Source: Heliocidaris tuberculata (Eukaryota; Echinodermata; Echinoidea; Camarodonta; Echinometridae). Taken from it: DNA of 64,000 nucleotides. Position 1 is the first letter of the stretch; each line of letters begins with the position of its first letter. The notes beneath the pieces are model-generated. The model saw only the letters and a list, made by a program, of their open reading frames with translations, made no database searches and was not told the origin of the DNA. The stretch covers positions 8,969,749 to 9,033,748 of the forward strand of contig CM046850.1 of NCBI GenBank assembly GCA_025618425.1, read 5' to 3'. Below, one piece after another: positions 49,201 to 61,200 of this stretch. The position numbers were made by a program, and so were the translations under genes.

Positions 49201-52200
49201 GCATGCACGGGCATGCCCATGTCGTCGATTTAAGGAGGGCATTGAACTTGATGTCGATCGTACAAGCGTTGCCAGGTTCAAAATGTTAAATTATCGTATC
49301 CGAGACTCAAAATTATCGTTTTTTAGAGAAAATTATTGTATATATAGCTGACTCTGTATCTCACAGGAAAATGAGGAAGTACCAACTGTAGACCTATATC
49401 CTTATGGAAAAAAAAAAATGTCCGAGCTGAAGGCAAGATACGATCCCGCAAAATTCACGATCAGCAAACTATACTAGTATACTACGCGATATTAAAGCTC
49501 TGCACTCGAGTCCTACCGGTACTCGAAGTATGGCGTGAAAGCATAACTCTGTGGGTGAAAATTACAAGAGAGGCAAAAATGTACACTTCCTATGTGTTTG
49601 GAAATGGTTTTTTCTTAGAGACATTGGGTACCAAAAAGGGTCGAAATAGAACCTAATAGTATGCATATCTTCTTAAATTGCAAAAATGTAAAATTATCAT
49701 ACATTTGACCTTTTTTTGAATTTGAATTTGAATTTTTGGTGGGTGGGGAAAATGGAAAAACGGAGTGCTCTGTTTTTTGGCCACTTAAAAACTTGACAAA
49801 CTGAGTAACTCTGTCAAAAATGGAGGAGTTGGCAGGTCTGTAAAACAATCCTCGGGAATTCACCCTTTTCAATTTTAAACAGACTCATATTTTAGAAGAT
49901 GGTCTCACCTCAGTCTTTTGTTGTGATGCTGCAGCAGTAGGAACTGAAGCAGAGGAGCCTCCTCCTGCAGTAGCAGATGCAGCCATCATGGCAAGCCTCT
50001 GTCTATCACTGGTATCCTGCTTGACCATGCCCTGTGGCAGGGGACTCACTTTGCTGGGTTCTGCTGTGCCCAAGGGTTTGGTTGGTGTGCCTGTGAAGGG
50101 GCTCAGACCCGGTGTCGTCACAGGTGGAGTCACATTCTCTATGCCCCTGTCAGGGGTGCTGACGAGGGCCCTGCTGGGTGCCTGGCTGGGGGCTGCAGGG
50201 GTTGGTCTAGCTGCAGCAGAGGGGGATGGGGAGCCCGGAGAGAACATAGCTGGGGGGACTACCCCCTGTGACTTGGATGGTATTCCACTGGTGATTGATC
50301 CTCCTTAGAAAAAATATAGAAGTTCCAAGATACTTTCATCAAAACTAGGCCTGAGTCATCATAGGTTTTTCCAAACCCGGGTTTGACTCAAAAAATTCGG
50401 GCGGGGACCGGGTACCCGAACGGGAATTCCCTACAACAGAAAATACTGTATGTAGTGACGGGAGTCAACAGTCAAGGTAAAATTGCTTAACTAAAATGCA
50501 GCATAGAGGACAATTACTGCATCCAAATCGATAAAACAATGCTTTTCCCCGAGAGAAATAACATTTCAGAATAAAAATAAAACATTAAGAAATACAGCCA
50601 AAGGTCTCTTTGTTACCTTTGTTACATTGTTCTGCTTAGCAAGACCGCAGATGGCAGCAGAGAGGAAAATAAATGTGGGCACTAGATCAGGTGATCGGCC
50701 ACAACTGTTCCTCTCTGCTGCCATCTGCGGTCTTGCTATGCAGAACAGTGTCAAATATGGCTGCCTAATCTCGATATGAAGTGCACTCGTAATCCTCCAC
50801 CATCTTTTTTTCTTTGAGATATTATGGATACCCATACTATTTTTGGCCAAAGAAAAGAATTGTTTTACGGTAATTTCGTATTTTTGTTGTCGCTTACGTG
50901 GTATTTTTGGATGTTTTCAAGCTTACTTTTGGCACGATCACATCAGTTATTTTCGACCCTCGTCCGTGTGTGTTACGGTATAAGGCTGTATTCGAGCGCA
51001 CTGAGCGCCGGTGACACCCATTCTGACTTCATTTCTGAACGCGCACGGTAGCGCCTAGCTTGAATCTTCCTCGCAGCTCTTATTTTTTTAGACTCATGAA
51101 AAGACCTATCGTCATCTGAAATGATTTCCATTTATTACTGCAGCAAATATTAATGGATTAAATTGAAATTCAGTTTGTGAATTGCATGCTTAAAGTTCTA
51201 AATTGCAATACATTAGTGCTAAAATTAGTTTGGAAAAACCCGAAATCCGAAAATGCAAACCCGGGTTTCAGCGTGACGGGCGGGGACCGGTCGGGGAACC
51301 GTTTCAACTCAGGCCTTATCAAAACAATATGAAAAAATAAAAGGATCTGTTTATTTATGGTATAGTTGCTGCAAGATAAGTGCAGAAAATAACACATGAA
51401 ATGCTTAATGTTGTTACAAAGTTCCCCTTTTGTCAGTCACATGTTTAGTGAGTGGAAGAAGGAAAGTAACCAAGACTTGCAATAGTTAAAATCGAGAGCT
51501 ATTCTGTGATATTCATTTGTCATTATGCCTACATGTATATACTTTAAGAAATATCACTGCTTTGCTCAAACCACACCAAAATGACCAGCTTTATATTTAC
51601 ATTAATTAACAAGCTCTATTTCTATCAAGATAGACTAGAAATATCCTTCATTTCTTACCTTTGAACATCTGGGGTTTCTCGAACGATGTTGGGGTCCCAC
51701 TGCCCCTACCAAGGATGCCCTTCTCCTCCATCTCAGCCCTGGTCTTCTGGGGAGAAGTCCCCTGCATGCTGGCAGCTCCAGCTGCTCCAGACACCTGAAG
51801 ATGCTGGTTGTAGGCCACTGTCGCTGATGACACCTGCTGCTGTTGATGCTGCTGCGGGAAAAGAGTAGTAAGACCAAAAATTCTTTCATTTCTTGACACA
51901 TTTGCCTAATCCTCACTTTTCCTTACTTCTTACTATTTAACAGTCTTCAATTTATATTAGTATAAAGCCATCTGATAATCGGTTACAGTACCTTCATCAC
52001 GCTATAAATTCAGATAATTGGATTATCACAAGTGTATTGCTGCCAAGAAGCAAACCCAAGTATGAATTTTTCGAAACTTTTCTTTTAGAAACGTCACCTC
52101 CATTCACGAAAAATCAAAGGAAAAGACCAATGCATACGTCCAGGCTACAAAATGATTTTGCTGGACATAATACTCGTATACATTTCCCTCATCTGCATTT

Positions 52201-55200
52201 AGTGTATTTAATTAAAACCCATAAGTTAAATGCAGGAATTCACAAAGGAGGCTAATCTAAACAAATGTTTTGAATTTCTAGAAGTGCAGTTTGAGTGTGG
52301 CCTCGTGTCAAATGAACAGGAGGTATAAGTATACATGCTTATTTTAGTCCACCGTGGACGTTTAAACCATTGTTTAAACCGTGGTTCAAATCTGAGTATC
52401 CTTTGTGAATTCTGCCTAAAGGAATCCAATGGCTTACCTTCAAGCTCTGCAAGACAGCTAGCTGGTCAGGAGAACCCTTCTCATCTGGAGAAGCACCGAT
52501 GGAGGAGTACATGCCATACAGGCTCTCCAATGGGCCACGGCTGTTGCTACGCGGTGTCGAAGCCATCATACCAGGGTGCACGGCACCACGCTCGTAGCCC
52601 GGCATCACATAACCCTGCTGGGCGTAGTAGGCGTTGGGCATTGGTGAAGGCATACCGTAAGCCGAGGGGTACCATGCCTGGTTACCAGGTCCCATTGGAG
52701 AGGCCGGTACCATGTGAGACTGGTAGTATGCCCCCGATTCCAGTGGATGGTAGGCAGGGTGGGGCTGGTAGAGGGTTCGATTTGGTGTCTGCTGCGTGCT
52801 GGGACTCGCAGCTGAAATAGGGACAGAAAAATACATATATTATTTGCGAATGGAAGGCACCAACTGATAAAAGAATGACTAACAGAACAGGGGGGTGATT
52901 CACTAACTGGGATCGATATCATTCCTAAAATCAATTTTCGGGATTGATTTCATTCCCAGCTTAAAATTAATTCCACCTGTCCTTACTGATTCACTAAATC
53001 GCTTTTAGGATGGAATCAATTTTATCATGAATATATATGAGCGCAAATGAATATTTACGAGCGCACTCATTCCAACCAATCAATGTACTCAAATTTCAGT
53101 CACCGCCCCTCAGTCACCCGACCTAATTCTCTACTTAGCGCGTAGCTAGTGCGCGTTACCTAGCTACTGCATTAATTGCGCGCACGCATCGACTGGACAT
53201 ACACAGGGCTGGGCCTATGGCTAGGGCAATGGGCGTGCAGGCAGGCACAGCGTAGCCGCGCCCAGGTTGGGGCGCGGGTGGGCATGCAGTGGAGTGACCG
53301 TTTGTGATTGTTAGGAGCGATCCGGATCACTCCCAACCTTAAAATCAATTCAGAGGCTGGAATCAATCCCAAATACCTTAGTGAATCAGTCACTAAAAGC
53401 GATATCGCTCTTAGGATGGATATTGTTCCTAAAATTGATTTTTTCTTATTTGGGATTAATTTTAGCTGTTAGTGAATCACCCCCCAGGAGAAGTTCAGAC
53501 TTTTGAGATGTATAATATAACAGCAAATTGAATCATTTTCCCTGGAAAAAGCAGGGGGCAGTGAACATTCCCATTGCTTTTCTTCACATGACCAAATTAA
53601 TTGAAAACAAAGTGACTTTTAAAGGCTCGTCCACATAAGATGACGTGGTAAACTGTGACTGTTTATGGTGACAGGTTTTTTTTTTAATGTGTAAGTGACT
53701 TTAAAAAATGAAGGTACATGTAGCTGTGCACAAGAAAGGTCATACGAAAACTCATTTATCTGTGTGAGATACAGAAATGTAGAGCGCATTATGCTCATTT
53801 TCCTTCAGGGGCTTAACCCTTAAGTCACTGAGGATTACGCGTATTGTAGTCATTTACTCACTGAACTCAGTCTGAGTAATCCATCTTGTGGAATAGACTC
53901 TCTGCTTTACGCAAAATCTTTCCACAGTAATGCGTCGCTTCAATGCGGATTCTAAACGGCTTATGTGTAAGGATAGCACACACAAAGTTTCAGCGCCCTA
54001 TATCCCCTACAATACATTTGCTGTAGTATTACACAGGTCAAAGTCCACAGGCGAACCCGGGAGGTTCTGGGAGGTTCAGTGAGTAATAAGAAGGGCGGTC
54101 ACGGGCGGTTTAGTGACTAAAAGGTTAATAAGGAAAATTCACCCACATGCCCATTTTCTAAATCCACAGCAATTCCTGTTTCACTCTTTGTCAAGACTGT
54201 AAACATCAGACTAATGCTTTAACTCACAACCCAAAATCCCGGTCTGGTCTGGCTTGTTAACTTCTAAAAATCCTTACCGGGTTCTTCAAAATTAGGACAC
54301 CAACAAATATGTGTTCCTTTCCTTACAGGGCTTTGTAACACAAATTACAATACATCCTGTGCAGACATGTACATATGCACACAGATGTAGTAGAAAAATA
54401 CATTTTCTGAGTGATAACCCTTTCAAGACAATTGACCACATTTTGTGGTTTGGCTCAATAACTTTTGATCCAGAGCTCTAAAAAATATACCAGCTGCACG
54501 AGTAGAAAGAGCAAAATTTTCTGCACACACTGTGTCCATTTTTATTGCATGACCATATTGCGTTTGATGCCAGGAATTTTAAAAACAAGAATAAGCATTG
54601 AGATCCTTAAATTGGCAACACATTGAGAGGTTAAAAATCATTGTTTTTCATCAAAATTGGCAATTTCTTTCAACTGTTCAACAAATTTCTAACCATGTAT
54701 ATTGTTTTCAAAGACATTACACCTTATTTGAACCATGTAGCACTAAAAGAAAAATATTATTGTTGCCAATTTGAAGAACAAAATGTGATCAATTTAGCCC
54801 TTAAATAATCCCTGTCCTGAAAGGGTTAACAGATGACAAATAGTAAGCTTTTTCACAACTATTTTCTACCGGATCCTCTGTTACCGAGTTGACCCAATTT
54901 GAGTTTTAGTCTGGTTCGTGTCTAGCTCGGCTCAAAACCTTCAGTCTGGCGAGTTTCAGACTGGTTCTGATTCCAAGCTACAGCACGACATCAGACACTG
55001 CCGCATCATCTTCATGAAGAATTTTGGCACGCAAAAACAGCGGAAATAAACCAGCAGGAACTTACTTTGCCTTGAAGCCAGTGGGTGTGTCGGCTGCTGA
55101 GGCTGTTGGGGTGATTGCTGGGGCAGCTGAGGTGATGATGTAGCCTGGGGGGCTGGGGCTTGGGTCCCAGTCATACCCTGGTTAGCTGGCGTGGCAGGGG

Positions 55201-58200
55201 CAGGAGCGGTAGGGGCTTGGTTGAGAGCCTTGGCTTGTTGAAGCTTGATCTCTTGCAAGTCTTTCTGTGGGTTGAAAATTGTGGGATTGTAAAAAATGCT
55301 CTTAAAAATGAATCTCAAAATTATTTATAAATCTTTATAAGATATGGTTTTGTGAAAATCTAGGAAAACTGCATGAAAGAGCTACATGTACATTGTTCAC
55401 AAACTTTGTTTTCTGTTATTAGTTTCCTTTTTCTTCATAACTATGCATATTGTACATGAAATATATTTTGCATTTGTTTGATGTGTTTTATAGTGATTTG
55501 GAAATAAAATATATTTCAATTGAATGTACATATACACTGAGTTGGAGGACTTGTTTCCTGTGATTGGGGACGGCATTGTTCTTGTATTAATCAGTAGCTT
55601 TTTAGTCCGCTGTTCAGGGCATAAGGTGAAGAGCCTTGGTTTCTTAAAAATGCGTACATTATTGCTCTATCAGCAAAGGTTGTCGTAGTCAAATGGTTTG
55701 AACACTTGCATGGAAATATGGTGGTTGTGGGTTCGATTCCTGCCACAGCAATTATGTCAATAGGCAAGGCATTTTATCTAAATTGCTTCTCTCCACCCAG
55801 GTGTTTAAAATGTACCAGTAGGATGCAAATGTTTATGTGATTGGATTAGCATGTGCACACCTGTAAAATAGGGCCTGGTTGGAATGCTCCCTGGTGGAGT
55901 GGAGAGCATGCACTATATGTGAAAAATAGCAACTGAATCCAATGACCGGGTAATAATAATTCCATAATTAGAAATGTAGTGCACGTATTAAGCACTGTAC
56001 GTGTACATACATGTATGTGACTATTATCATTATCATTAAATCATGTAGCAATGTGGTGAGACTTACGGTGAGTTGTAATACTTGTTTCATGAGCTCAGCG
56101 TTGGATTCCATCAGCTTATCTTCTCTCTTCATCAGTCTTTGATTCTGCTCCAAGAGGTGTGAGTGGGATAGGTTGAGAGCTCTAACCTCCGCTGCAAGAC
56201 GACGTGGACTGGGGTCAGGACTCAGCTAGGGCAGGAGAAAGAATACAAATACGGTCAAACCTATGTATAAAGATCACTCATGGGAATAAATACAATTATT
56301 CATCTGTCTCTCGTTCTGCTATAACAGGTGTGAGTGTGAGAGTTTCAGGGCTCTAATCTCTGCTGCAAGAAGATGTGGGCTTGGGTAAGGATGGAGCTAG
56401 GATACAGGAAGGATATAAATACTTCTTATTTGGAGGCCTTTTCAACCACAGGAGTTGCATGCAATATACATATAACTACTCTTCGTGTCAGAATTGTTGG
56501 ATTCTATGACAAAGAATAAACAATACTGTTAATTGCTAATTGCTAACTGGAACTCCATGAATTGACCTTGGAGTGCACACTGGGGCACATGTCACAACTA
56601 TCTCTCTCTCAATGTGCTATGGATGGAGCCATGGGTGTTTGGAGTGCTGGTAATAACTTTATTTCATTGCATGGAAATCTTTTATTTTTATCTTACCTGT
56701 TCTGAGTACTGGGACTGTGATAGGGTCCTGTTTTCTCTCTGCATAGACTCCCTGAATGGCGAGTCGTAGTCACGCGAGGGCGTTCTGAGGGTGGAGCTAC
56801 GAGTGCTCTCTCCGAGGAAGGAGTGCCTGATGGATGAGAGGTTGGAGACGTCCGAGTGGTTGGCCTCCAAAGTGGCTATCTGCTCCAGGATGGTGGCTTG
56901 CTCTGCTTCAATCTCCTCCAGGAGTGTCTGGACTTCCTCATGGAGTGGCTGGAAAATAGAAGGAGAAAAGAAGGAGCTGAACTTCATGATGGCATATCAG
57001 GAGTGGGTAGGAATGAAAGAAAATCGGTTTCTACTGTTTCATGTTTTAACCTGGTTTTTTACCACAAAAAGATCTACTAAATTGATAAATCAAAGCAGAA
57101 TTTACATTGTACTCTAATCCTTTTATTAGATGCCACCTGACCAACAAAAAATCTGTCAAAAAATACCATGCATATAAGAAAGAACCCAGAGGCTGGTATT
57201 GATAAAAGCATACAAACTGTAGTCCAGGTTTATGTGAGTAGATTTTAATAGTCCACTGATTCATAGAACAACAAGCGCCCACTTTCTCCTCCCTGAAAAA
57301 ATTACCATTACTCTGTAACTAAATGAACAAACTAAAATTATGTCAACATGAAATTGTTTTCTCATTTTCATTTCATGACTGTATTCATTTTATTTATCCA
57401 TTTCATGACAGAATTACAGTCGCTTGTAAAGGATAAAGAAGTCAACACCTAACACTCCAGAAATCAGTGGACTATGTTAAACCGGGTCTACCTTGGTCCA
57501 ACTTTAAAGAGCTGAGCCAGACTTACATTTCTTGGTTCCATATCGATGCTATCCATCGTGAGGAAGAGAGTGTGCTTAGACTGGTCCAGAAGATCACCTT
57601 GCTTCTTCAGAGTGTCTGCTGTGATCTTATCAAGGGGTTTGCCCTCCGTCTCCTTAGATGCCAACACATGAAGCATCTGCATACAAACCAAAAACAGAGA
57701 CAGAAATACTAAATTGAACTGAATTCGAGCGATCGCCAATAGGGTAAAAATGCCCGGATGCAGGTATCGGGGTGCGTTTGCTATGCAATGTGGGACAGCT
57801 TTTGTGACCTAGTTACTTCCGGAATCTGACCGGTCGGTGAATGACCCGGCGGCCGTGCATAACCTCTCAAATCAGCTTTCCAAGATACGGCTTTGTCATT
57901 TAAGTCTCGAACCAAGGAGTTATCACAGTTCTGTGATAACTCCTTGCTCGAACAGAGCCGTCCGCAGCGGGCACCCGTCGTCGCTTTCTGCCGGACGCCT
58001 CCCGGTCGCAAGGCTCAATAACGCTGTAACATTCAGCGGCTCTCCGTACTAGCAATTCCAATTCGAGTTTGCGTTTTCCGTTGCATGGAATGCCTCTTTC
58101 TGTCAGAAAAGCTTTCAGCTGCAGAACGGTCATATTCTTGAAGTCTTGAGAAACGCTCGCCATGACAATTCTACGATTACCTTAACTTTTATTAGATAAG

Positions 58201-61200
58201 TTTAAAGAAAAATTCCTGAAGTGTGTACCGCGGTTACTGTAACTTAGCATCCGTATACACCGGAAGTACACAGGTCCCGGAAGTTGAATGAGAATTCGCC
58301 AAAAACGGTACATCCGGGCATTTTTACCCTATTGGCGATCGCTCGAATTAAAGTGAAATTTTATTATCAATTCATCTCAGCCAGTAGCTGCACTGCAAAA
58401 ATATATAAAATCAGTGATACAAACATACAAAATATGAAAATGTACATGAACTTCATTCAAAATCATTATAAATGTATAACTTCCCTTACAATGATAATAT
58501 TTATGATAATAAGGCATGATGGATCAGTGGTAGAGCAGTGGTCTCGTAACCAGGAGGATCAGGTTCGAAACCAAGTCGACGCGCTAGTGCCCTCGGATAG
58601 GACATTAATCCTTTTTTACCAAGCCCCTCTAAGAGGACTTCAAGCTCTGTCCCCTGGTAGCTCACTTAAAAGCATACACATGCCTTCTAAGCAGTCACGT
58701 AAAATAAACTAACAACCAATATAACATGAATATGATACAAATAACAAATTTATACAGTTTAGCATCTTGTCTACCAAAACAAATCCAAACAGTCCAATCA
58801 ACATATAAGTCCATTCAGATATCCATGGTCTGTCTTAAAAGTGTATGTGTTTGATATGATGTCTCGATGAAGAATTGACATGTGCATGGGACCCTAATAG
58901 ATTAAAGGGCAATCCAACCTTGGTAATAAGATGATTTGTGCGAAAGCAGAAAAATAAGAAAAACAGGATAGTGAAAGTCTGAAAGAAATCGGACAAGGAC
59001 TAAGAAAGTTATGGATGTTTCAAAAATGAGATCACTACGTCTATGCGAATCTCAAATTGGCAATTTGGTGAGTCAGTTGTGACATTTTTGTGGACAACTC
59101 TCCCATTTGTCGTACACAAAAATATCATTAATTTGCGATTTTCTTCGAGGCGCTTTTACCCTCAGGGCAGTACTCAAAATATATTGGAGATAGCATATTG
59201 TTATAGGTCCTCATGAACGAAAAGATCCTACTGAGTAATGCATTTTGAAAAAAGGTGACATTTTAGTCATTTTGTGTGTTAGAGCGAATTGGGGAGTTGT
59301 CCACAGCTACATCACAGTGACATTACCTATTCGGCCAATTTGAAATTCCCATATGCATAGTGATTACAACTTTCAAAAATTCATAACTTTCTTATTGCTT
59401 GTCTGATTTCGTTCAAACTTTCACCAATCTGCTTCTCTGATTTTTCCTCTTTCTTTCAGAGCAACTTGCTATTAAGGTTGGATTTCCCTTTAAGTAATGT
59501 GCTTGTTAATAACACACACATGGGGGGCATCTACACTGTACTTTGGATGCTCAAGTGCACATGCAGATCATTTATTGGCATGATTTCTGTGAACTTTGTC
59601 TTATTTCCTCATAGAGATTCTATGTATAACATGAAAATGATAAATCAATTTATATAGTTTATCATCTACATGTACATGTATGTTTGATATGTCTGCACTT
59701 TGCTTCATGGAAGGCAGTAACATCTGTGAATGACTTATTGACACAGAATAGATAACACAGTCAAAGTGGATGTAACTTTGAACATTACATTTTTTTTTTT
59801 TTTTTTTTTTTTTTCCCCTCAAATATGAATATTAATTCAATTTGATTGAATAATAATTCAGGTTACTCTATTAATAGCAAGAATACTGTGCGCTTAGAAA
59901 CACCAGTATAAAGCGCTATATAAATGTTATAATTATTATTATTATTATTATTATTACCATGTAAGAATAGATCATATCAGAATAAGCATTTGAAATTCCT
60001 TTGATGAATGAGATGGCATTACTTGCAAGGTAACAAACATGAAAACAAACATTGTTTGATGCTAGTACTTTATTCACTTACATGACAAGTACATAGTCAA
60101 TTTCTCTCAAAATCAAAATATGATAATTTATATATATTATCAAAAATTTGGTTTAAAGTTACTCTGAAATTATATTTATCTTATCTACATGTATGAAGGA
60201 AATCATTTTCAGCTGAGGGGGAAAACATTCCCAGTTAAAAAAATAGGATACATTCTTATTGTGACAGTAAAGCCATTTTTCAAACATTTATAAGGTTCCC
60301 TTTTTATTTGAATCATGAAATTAAATTAAATCTACTGCTTTTTACTCACTAACCAATAACTGAATTCCATTTCAAACTAGAGGGGCCGTCAAAGGCGGCA
60401 GACCCACGCCTTGGCGGTGCTACAGAGTAGTTGCAATACTATACTATGGGGTCAAAACTGAAATCTACATTGGGTGATTTCACGCTCAGTGCTGGTGTTT
60501 GTGGCTAGTGTTTATTTTGCCGCGAAATCATGATCTAACACCGACTATGAAATGAGAAAAAAATCAGTCGGTGTTAGGTGTAGACCTCTGATTTTCTGAC
60601 GTAGTTCCGGTTGCCGGTGTTTAATTTTTGTCAGATGTTGTCTGCTGAACCGAGCTCGGCATCCGGTGTTTAATTTCATGTACAAAATTCCGTTCACTAA
60701 CACTATACCCTAGGGATTAAGAAATTTTCATTTCACGTTCGGTGTTGGTGCTGGTGTTGCTACTTGTATGCTAGATATGGGAAATTTTGGGGATCAGCCG
60801 TGAGAAATAAAGTCAGTAGGCATCATTCGAAGTGTAATTTTACAGGTGTTATGAGGTAGTATGTTCATATAGGTCTGAAATTAAATCTAGGCCAACATTT
60901 AGTCCAACGTTCGATCTAGAGCACACGGAAATTAGGAACTACCTTTGCTTTTAAAGGGGCGGAAGGAGTGAATAAAAAATCCTACCTAGTTTTTTTCCAG
61001 ATAGATTTGATAAATATGATGTTCGATATTCCGTAGTAAAAGACCCAGAGAATCCACATAATTAACTATGATGAGTTCTAAATCAACAATCACAATACAA
61101 AAGTAATGAAACTTCACGGCTAATCTGAGCCGATGCCCGAAATTTGGCCGTTTGCCATGTACGCGCTGGGCCGTCCGATCCGGCGTGCAGATGCATTATA

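Larger units (their letters stand above)
53487..55065. other. RanBP2 intron 5 (part)
   Basis: It holds two TTAACCC-type elements at 53813-54128 and 54414-54829. The rest is AT-rich with no exon. Confidence 0.55.

Noticed and set aside
52335..52820. 161-codon plus-strand open frame
   Set aside because: It is antisense to RanBP2 exon 6, which has splice sites, phase and composition in its favour.
58512..58585. Possible functional tRNA-Thr(CGT) gene
   Set aside because: A- and B-boxes are present, but the acceptor stem does not pair and a non-tRNA body follows, so I treat it as a SINE head.
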